A stretch of DNA of 64,000 nt. Source: Delphinus delphis. Lineage: Eukaryota > Chordata > Mammalia > Artiodactyla > Delphinidae. Under the pieces are notes generated by a model that saw only the letters and a list, made by a program, of their open reading frames with translations, had not been told where the DNA came from and searched no databases. Below, one piece after another: positions 57,555 to 64,000 of this stretch. The first letter of the stretch is position 1. Each line of letters opens with the position of its first letter. A program made the translations under genes and the position numbers. Location of the stretch: assembly GCF_949987515.2 (NCBI RefSeq), contig NC_082701.1, forward strand, positions 40,255,755 through 40,319,754. Reading direction: 5' to 3'.

Positions 57555-58080
57555 TAGTTCATTCAACCTGCTGTTTGCTCATTCACTCATTCATTCATTC
57601 ATTCATTTTGCATTCCCCAAGGGTCTACTTGGTACCAGGATGGATAGGGCACCTCCCCTACTCTCAGTGGAATCTCATGTTTTTAGAGGGATGCAGATAC
57701 GTAAACACATACTTTTAATTAAAACTGTCGTGAGAGAATTATCCATGTTGTGCGTGGGGGGGCGCAGTGTGGAGGAGGGAGTGATGTATTCCAACTGGGG
57801 GGATTGAAATGGCTTCATGAAGAAGGTAGCCTTTTAGCTAGGCCCTCAAGAGAAGCAGAATTTTGACAAGTGAAAGGGGCAGGTGAGTACATCCTAGGGC
57901 TGGGGAACTGTCCCAGTAAAGTTACCTGTAAAGTGTATGCTTGGGTAGAGTCAGGAACAGGAGATAATGCTGCAAAGTCGGTCCTTCCCTGGCTGTGAGG
58001 GACCCCGAGTGTTGTAGGCACTGGGGAGCTCTTGAGGGTTCTGAGTGACATGATCCCATTTTACTTTTTATAGAACCATG
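57555..58080 (-). repeat. L2 with internal (TTCA)n
   Basis: An expanded TTCA run (57576-57607) at the L2 3' end is followed by 'gtctacttggtaccaggatg' and, after a gap, the antisense L2 body: 'gcttcatgaagaaggtagcc' and 'ttctgagtgacatgatccca'. Confidence 0.75.
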
Positions 58081-58324
58081 CTTGGCAGCGTCCCGGTTGA
58101 GGACGGTTTAGCTAAGAAAGAGGATGCAAAGGTCTGCTTTCTGTTTGATTGTTTTGTTATTATTACTGTTTAAAAAATAAGAGTCTTGCCTTTATTGGAC
58201 TCTTACCTTTTAATCATATCTTTGTGGAGCTCAAGTCCTTGGGTGTGAATTACTGACTGTAGAGTGTAAACAAAACTTCATCGTCGTGTGCTAAGAGAAC
58301 TAATCAAGGCATTAAGGAAAGATT

Positions 58325-58500
58325 GGAGTCTGTGCTTCTCAACCTTGGCCACACAGTGGAATTACTTGGGGAGCTTTAAAAAATACTGCTGTCTGGGTCC
58401 CACCCCAGAGATGTCTGGGTTGAAGTCTGGGCATCAGAATTTTTCAAAGCTTACCAGATTAATTCTAGTGCTCAGTCAAGGTTAAAAGCTACTAGCCAGA
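58325..58500 (+). mobile_element. MER5-type hAT MITE
   Basis: 'tgcttctcaaccttggccac', 'tacttggggagctttaaaaa', 'ctgtctgggtcccaccccag' follow MER5 order. Confidence 0.85.
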
Positions 58501-59864
58501 GAACCAGCAGCCTGGAGAATTGGGAGCAAAACCCGGTGCTGGGTTTGCTGACTGGTCTTTTCCCTCAGAGACGCTAGCCCTAGCCCTAGTGCTGGTCCTT
58601 AGCCACCTTCTGTCCGTAGCTTCGTCTCCTGTGCCTGCTGTGTTCCTCCTGCTAGCAGGCCTCCGGTTACCGAGGGCAGGCCTGTTTGTGACTACGTGGT
58701 TCCAGAAGACGGTTCTTGGCTTGGGCCAGCCAGGTCAGAGCTGGCTGAGGCTTCGCTGGCCAGAACTCGAAGTTGTAAGGTTCTGCTCTTGGAATTACTA
58801 ATCAAAGGCTTTCCGACTTCCCCAAAGAGGATCAACCTTTATTTCAAGTAAAGCATCTCATTTGGCTTCTGAGCCCTGATAAGCTTACCTATGGGGTCTC
58901 AACTTCACCGCGTGGTTGCCAGTCTGTCAGTGATGTCTGTGGTTGGCTCTAGCTGTCCAGTAGATTGGGATTCCAAAGTTCAGAGTGCTATTTTTTTTTT
59001 GCTAGAGTGAGGGGTGGGAACTGGAGGGGCCCCAGAAGGTACTGCCCAGGTGTGGGGTGAGGGATCCAGGGGCTCAAAGGAAGGATTGTACCTGTGCGCT
59101 CAGCTGCCCTTTCTTAGGAATGACTGGCTGCCTGTCTGCCCATTAGAGTGGTCAGAAGCAGCTTCCTTACTGAGATCAGACCTAATTCGTTTGGGACTGT
59201 CCTAATAGACACTTGGCTTCTGGGGTATATGGTGCCAACTGGCATGGAGAAAATGGTCAGGTCACTTGCTGACTTGGAACCTCACCATGTCTCATCACCA
59301 GGGCTCAGGGCAGGGCCCACTTGTCAGCTTTCATGGCCATCATGACCCCCACCGAGCTGGCTTTTCCTGCCTCATCTCTGCCGTGGTGGCGCTTGGCCCA
59401 TCTGCCTGTTTTTCACTTTCCCTCATTGTGCACTTACTATGGCTCATGCGTTGACCTATATTACCTGTCTTTGAGAACGGCAGCTGTCTGACCTGCCCCT
59501 AGGGACCTGGTCAAAGTGTCCAATTCTGGTGGGAAGGCATTGTGGTCCCTTTTCGGACCTTGGGAAGTTCACCTAGGCTGTTGGCACTTAAGGACAGACG
59601 TACCTGGGAGTAGGGGTGGGAGAGCACAGGAGGAACTGGGCATTTATCAAATTCCAAATGCAAGTAAATCACTGTTTATAACACCCAAACCTCTGGTACC
59701 GCCTACAACTTCCTCCTAGGAAGCTTCAGGTCATTTCAGGCTTCGCGTGGGCTTTTCAGTAGAGCCTGGGATGCTCCCAGCTCTGTCTGCTTATCGGAAT
59801 GCAAGCTTGTCCATCCTTCAGTTTCCTTGGCCTTGGCTGGGGCGAGTCTCCCCATCACAAAGAA
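58501..59864. other. Nothing recognised
   Basis: About 1.4 kb of ordinary intron DNA with a short T-run near 58990. Confidence 0.5.
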
Positions 59865-59990
59865 GGAGCATTGGCTTCAGAATCAGAGGATCAGTACCTA
59901 GAAGCTGACTCCAGCGCTCATCAGCTGTGTGAACGTGGTAAATACCTGTAAGAGTCAGTTTCTTGTCTCAGTTTCTCAGCCTCGGCCGTT
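59865..59990 (+). repeat. MIR SINE, 5' half
   Basis: 'gcattggcttcagaatcaga' and 'catcagctgtgtgaacgtgg' match MIR. Its 3' half is missing next to MER20. Confidence 0.75.
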
Positions 59991-59999
59991 GATGTTTGG

Positions 60000-60172
60000 G
60001 GCCTGATCTTCTTTGTGTTGGGGGCTGTCCCGCACACTGTAGGATGTTTAGCAGTATTTCTGTCCAGTAGTGCCTCTCGCCTCCTGCCAAGTTTTGACTG
60101 CCAGAAATATCTCCAGACATAGCCCAGTGTCTCCTGTGGGGCACGGTTGTCCCTGGTTGAGAACCACTGGTT
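60000..60172 (-). mobile_element. MER20-type hAT DNA transposon
   Basis: Reverse strand: 'cactgtaggatgtttagcag', 'gaaatatctccagacatagc', 'ccctggttgagaaccactgg'. Confidence 0.9.
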
Positions 60173-60719
60173 TATCTATAAATTGGGAGGAACCCCCCGG
60201 GTTAAAGGGTTGTCCTCAGATGCCAGTGAGTGTGCTTGGCAGGAGACGGCCCTTGGCACACAGCAGACGGCCCTTGGCAACACAGTGAGGCCCAGGGAGA
60301 CTGTGCGTTCCCTTGGCTGCCTCTCGGGGTGTGCTTCCCCTGCTGGTGCCAGGCCCCGTGAGGCTCCCCAATCCAGGCGGGCACCAGGCTCGTTGGTACC
60401 TCTGGTCCCCTGGCCTGTGGCCATGCATGTGGGTGTTGGCTTTCTGGGCTTCTGTCCCACAGCCCAGAGCCAGAGCTGCTCCCTTGGGCATGAATAGATG
60501 TTTTGTTACCAACTCAACAGGGCCAGGCCGCCAGGGCCCACTCTCAGGGCCCTGGGGATTCCCAGGAGGTGGCTCTCCCCAGCAGCATCTTCTTTAGGAG
60601 AAGGGAAGGGAAAGAACTAGCATTTTCTGAGCATTACCATGGTACTACCCCATCTCTTCAGAGAAATTCTCCCCTTCTCCTGCACCATGAAGAGTAGAAA
60701 ATCACCAAGAGAAAAGCAA
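60173..60719. other. Nothing recognised apart from a short tandem duplication
   Basis: A 21-base near-tandem unit, agacggcccttggca plus a short tail, occurs at 60244-60264 and 60265-60285. Confidence 0.55.
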
Positions 60720-60975
60720 GCTCCTTAGAGACAGAGAGACCTGAATTCATATCGTCTCATTGCCTCTAAAATGAGAAAATTTATCTCTATCAGTATCTAT
60801 ATTTATATCTAGATCTATATATCTCACATGTATATTTATATCACATTAATCATATGATATATATCTCATATTATATATATGATACATGTGATAGAGATAG
60901 TATGAACATTTAATTAAATCAGATAATGGACGCCTAGCCCAGGGTCTGGCATATAATAAATAAATAGTAACAATT
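60720..60975 (+). repeat. MIR SINE split by an AT-rich palindromic expansion
   Basis: The MIR middle ('attgcctctaaaatgagaaa') and 3' end ('tagcccagggtctggcatat') are separated by about 120 bp of TATA/ATCT-rich sequence (60780-60900) containing the inverted arms 'tctcacatgtat' and 'atacatgtgata'. Confidence 0.75.
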
Positions 60976-60989
60976 TGGTGGTTCTCTTC

Positions 60990-61305
60990 TTTTTTATTTT
61001 TTTTAAAGTTTATTTATTAAACCATAGTTGACTTACGATATTGTGTTAGTTTCAGGAGTAAATACCACTTCAGGTTCTTTTCCATTATAGATAATTACAA
61101 GATATTGAATATAATTCCATGTGCTATAGAGTAAATCCTTGTTTTTTATCTATTTTATATATAGTAGTGTGTATCTATTAATCCCATACTCCTAATTTGT
61201 CCCTCCGCCTCCCCTTTCCCTTCCCCTTTGGTAACCATATGTTTGTTTTCTATGTCTGTGAGTCTATTTCTGTTTTGTAAATAAGTTGATTTGTATTATT
61301 CTCTT
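60990..61305 (-). repeat. L1 3' UTR fragment
   Basis: 'tgacttacgatattgtgtta', 'atataattccatgtgctata' and 'tatatatagtagtgtgtatc' are antisense cetartiodactyl L1 3' UTR. Flanking 'ttctcttct' on both sides may be the target duplication. Confidence 0.8.
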
Positions 61306-61544
61306 CTCCCTTTACACAGATATCTCAGTTCATTCTCCCAATGAAGGAGGGAGGCAGTTATTAATTTGGGGTGACCCCAGTCAGGCCCCTGATGGCTTAG
61401 ATTAGGGGCCCAGGCCTCCCTTTGGAGGAGGCTGTGTTTCTAGGGAGGTCCTGGTTTCCCGAGGGGCCCTCCCAACCCAGCAGCTAAAGAGGCTAGCTAG
61501 GCAGGGCTTCCAGAATGGGTGGGGGAAGCATGGCCACTTTTCCC

Positions 61545-61735
61545 GGAGCCCTCACAGTTTATAGAGAACATTCATGTGTGTATTCACCATGTGATAACAG
61601 TGCACAGTGGTGGAGCAGGCAAGGTTACTCCTGCTTTGCAGATGAGGAAATTCAAGCTCAAGGAAGTTAAGGGGCTGTCTCCAAAGTTATGCCCTGGCAA
61701 GTGGCACGGTCAGGATCCCCACAGAGCTCGGCCAG
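61545..61735 (-). repeat. MIR SINE
   Basis: 'ctttgcagatgaggaaattc' and 'aaggaagttaaggggctgtc' are reverse MIR core. Confidence 0.82.
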
Positions 61736-62979
61736 CCTTGCTATCCCTCGTGGATTTCGATGCCTGTCCCCCTGCAGATAGTATTAGGATCCTCCTTCCT
61801 CAGAGAGCCCCAGCATCAAGCTTCTGGGGTGCAGGATAGGGTACCTCAAATTCTAGGACAGCACCCACCTTTGGTGCTGAAGTTCCCGGAACACTCCCCA
61901 GAGAGCCAAGTGCCCTAAGTTCCCCAGAGAGGAGTGAAGAAGCTAGACCCAAGGTAACTCACCCAAGGGCCGGCACTCAGACTCTCAGACACTCATTTCC
62001 AGATTCTCAGACCTTCCAGGGGCCTCTTCTTCACCTGGCATCTTCCTCAGCAGTGACCGCTGCCCATCAGACCCCAAGTGGGATTAAAGCAAAGGCGGGC
62101 AGAGCCACAGACTGCAATATTTCTCCTTCACTTTTTTGGTAGAGTGTAACATATCTCTCTTGGGGATCTGGGGACAGGATTCAGACTCAGAAAGATGCCA
62201 CTGGCTCTCAGTTCCTGCTGATCCTTGCCCATGCTGTCAAGGGCCCACAGGCTGGCTGTGCCCCAGGGGACAATGGGGTGACCAGGCAGGGCTGAGCCAG
62301 AGCTGGCTGGGCTCAGGTCTTAGTGGCTGAGCTGGGGGGCAGAGGCCTTTACGTGGCTACTTATAGGTTCTGATGGTCAAAGGGGAGGGAGCTATCCCCG
62401 TGTGAGAAGGACTCTTCTGGGCAGTGGAGCTGTGGGGCCGGCAACTTATTTAGGGCACTGATGGCTGACTCAGAATGGCTGCTTCTAAGTGGTCCCTCCG
62501 CAGCTTCTCTCCCTCTCATTCCCATTGTTCAGCACCGGCACGTGGTCATTTCCCAAACTCAGCTGTCAGCACACCACTGCTTGGCTCTACTCAAGGGGTG
62601 GTCCCTGTTGCCCTTCTCCACTGCCTGCGCTTCTAGGCTCAGTTCCCAGTGCTACAGGATACATACCCTAAACTCTGCTCACACATGAGATTTCAGTCTT
62701 TCCTGAATACTTTCTTTCCCCATTGACTCCTCAGCTTTGCTCATCTGTTCATTCTTAGAATTTGCTCAAAGGCTACTCATCTTCTAGCATCTAATTCAAT
62801 GCAACTTTTCTCCTGAGGCTTTCCTGGTGTCTCCCCTCTCCCCACATTCTCCCCACCGGATCCATGTTCTCCATCCGTGGAACATCTTGGCACTTTTTCT
62901 TCTCTCAGGGTGTGCCTCAGATTGACCTTATAATATGTTGAGTTATAGGCTTCCCTTCCACTGACACCCGTTTCTTCAT
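61736..62979. other. Nothing recognised
   Basis: About 1.2 kb of ordinary intron DNA. Confidence 0.5.
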
Positions 62980-63200
62980 TTCATAAAGCATTTATGAAAC
63001 ATCTTGTGTCTGCTAGGCAGTTGCTTAGGGATGCATCCATTATACAAACCTCAGTAATACAGGGCCTGGCCCTCGGGGAGCTTACAGCCCTGATGGGGAA
63101 ACAGGCGTCCTAACAGATTCATTATGGGATGACAGGCACCATGGAGAGGACTTCCAAAGTTTAGAGGAGATGATATTTTACTCTTTGAGGAGGGGTGGAG
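62980..63200 (-). repeat. L2 3' region
   Basis: 'ctcggggagcttacagccct' and 'gatgacaggcaccatggaga' are antisense L2. Confidence 0.72.
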
Positions 63201-63219
63201 ACACTGAAGCATCCCAGAG

Positions 63220-63520
63220 GCATCTTTTGGACAGGGGCTGTGTCTTTCTTGTCTATTCCCTGCAGCATCCGGGACACAGAGGATGCTCGGGACATGTGCG
63301 TTGCATCAGGAAGAGGCGGGTCTAGGCTCTGCTTTCTCCAGGCTCCTTCGAGCCCTTCTGCCCACCTCCCACTACAATTATCCAGTATCAGAAGTGTTTG
63401 CATGTCTGTCTCCGCACAAGCCGTGAGCCCCTGGAAGGCAGTGGTTGAACCTAATTCATCACTGCATTATCCTCAGAGCCTGCACGGAGGAAGGGTTTAA
63501 CCGAACTTTGCTGGATGCAG
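63220..63520 (+). repeat. L2 3' end fragments
   Basis: Two forward L2-like patches: 'ggacaggggctgtgtctttc' near 63230, and 'gcccctggaaggcagtggtt' followed by 'ttatcctcagagcctgcacg' near 63425. Confidence 0.55.
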
Positions 63521-64000
63521 TCATGGGTAGCAATGACTGTCCCCAGCTGATCCTACTTGAAAAGAATGTGGAACATTCTTTCAGGTAGAACATTCTGTCT
63601 TTCCTCATGTCTCCTATTCGGTCCTTTTACAATGTGTGAATGAATGAATCCCTCGACCCCACAGACAGCCTAAAGGGTGCAGAGCCACCTTTAAAATGAC
63701 AAGGTGCAAGTTCCCACGGTGGCTTTATTGTCACCCAGCTGGGCCCACCTGGCTGTTGGATGACAGATCTTCCTGCTGCACTGGGCCAGCTGCCTTGTTA
63801 ATTGCAGCCCTCCCAGCTCATCAGACCCCCTTGTGAGGGAGGAAATGGTATATCTGGAGGGTGACAGCTAGCGTTAGCCTTTGTTCTGCACTTGGTTCAC
63901 TCGTAACCCATCTTCTAGATTTCAAGGAAGCGTTGATCTGGAGGGTCCAAAAAAAGGTGGGTGTAGCTTTGGCAGCAACTTGTATGCCCTGTTTCAAGTA
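63521..64000. other. Nothing recognised
   Basis: Ordinary intron DNA to the window edge. Confidence 0.5.

Larger units (their letters stand above)
38917..64000 (+). other. ASIC2: ASIC2a intron 1, 5' part
   Basis: From the donor to the window edge I find no further exon encoding ASIC2 sequence. Known ASIC2 genes have a very long first intron, which fits. The intron contains interspersed repeats and a probable retrocopy, listed separately. No acceptor site is assigned. Confidence 0.85.

Overview
The window is mammalian nuclear DNA, almost certainly from a whale or dolphin. The main evidence is a set of eleven tRNA-derived SINEs of the CHR type, several with intact poly(A) tails and clean target-site duplications, in the sequence form I know from cetaceans. 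A young L1 of the cetartiodactyl kind and old pan-mammalian repeats (MIR, L2, L3/CR1, MER5, MER20, Tigger1) fit the same picture. I cannot separate toothed from baleen whales by eye.

The only protein-coding sequence I can support is one exon: the first coding exon of ASIC2 (acid-sensing ion channel 2, isoform ASIC2a), on the + strand at 38362-38916. It encodes residues 1-185 and ends at a consensus splice donor. A GC-rich, CpG-rich, TATA-less promoter block lies just upstream (about 37.4-37.96 kb), followed by a probable 5' UTR of about 0.5 kb with short upstream ORFs. From 38917 to the end of the window is intron. The sequence upstream of about 37 kb is either intergenic or an intron of the other ASIC2 isoform; the window cannot decide which.

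Layout: 0-0.35 kb, an ERV1-like LTR; 0.5-2.5 kb, MIRs, three CHR SINEs and a DNA-transposon MITE; 1.7-7.7 kb, a stack of antisense L1s, including a young L1 with a 5' inversion nested inside an older one; 8-19 kb, mostly unremarkable DNA with MIR/L2 pieces, tetranucleotide repeats and a Tigger1 MITE inserted between them; 19.5-23.35 kb, a local duplication of a block of about 0.75 kb, then an inverted LTR; 24-29.5 kb, SINE, L2, MER5 and MIR, plus a repeat-poor AT-rich stretch with palindromes; 29.8-35.7 kb, a heavily degraded class I endogenous retrovirus with both LTRs and recognisable RT, RNase H, integrase and env-TM relics, interrupted by a SINE and an AT-rich block; 37-39 kb, the ASIC2a promoter and first exon; 39-64 kb, intron with a probable processed retrocopy (44.3-44.8 kb), three further SINEs (CHR type), L3/CR1, antisense L1s and MIR/L2 pieces.

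I found no evidence of a new multi-gene system. The points most worth a second look are the local duplication, the L1 with a 5' inversion, an apparent bare poly(A) insertion flanked by a target-site duplication, the retrocopy of unknown parent, and the AT-rich block inside the provirus. Repeat family names are from memory of consensus features, not from a search; boundaries of old repeats are approximate.
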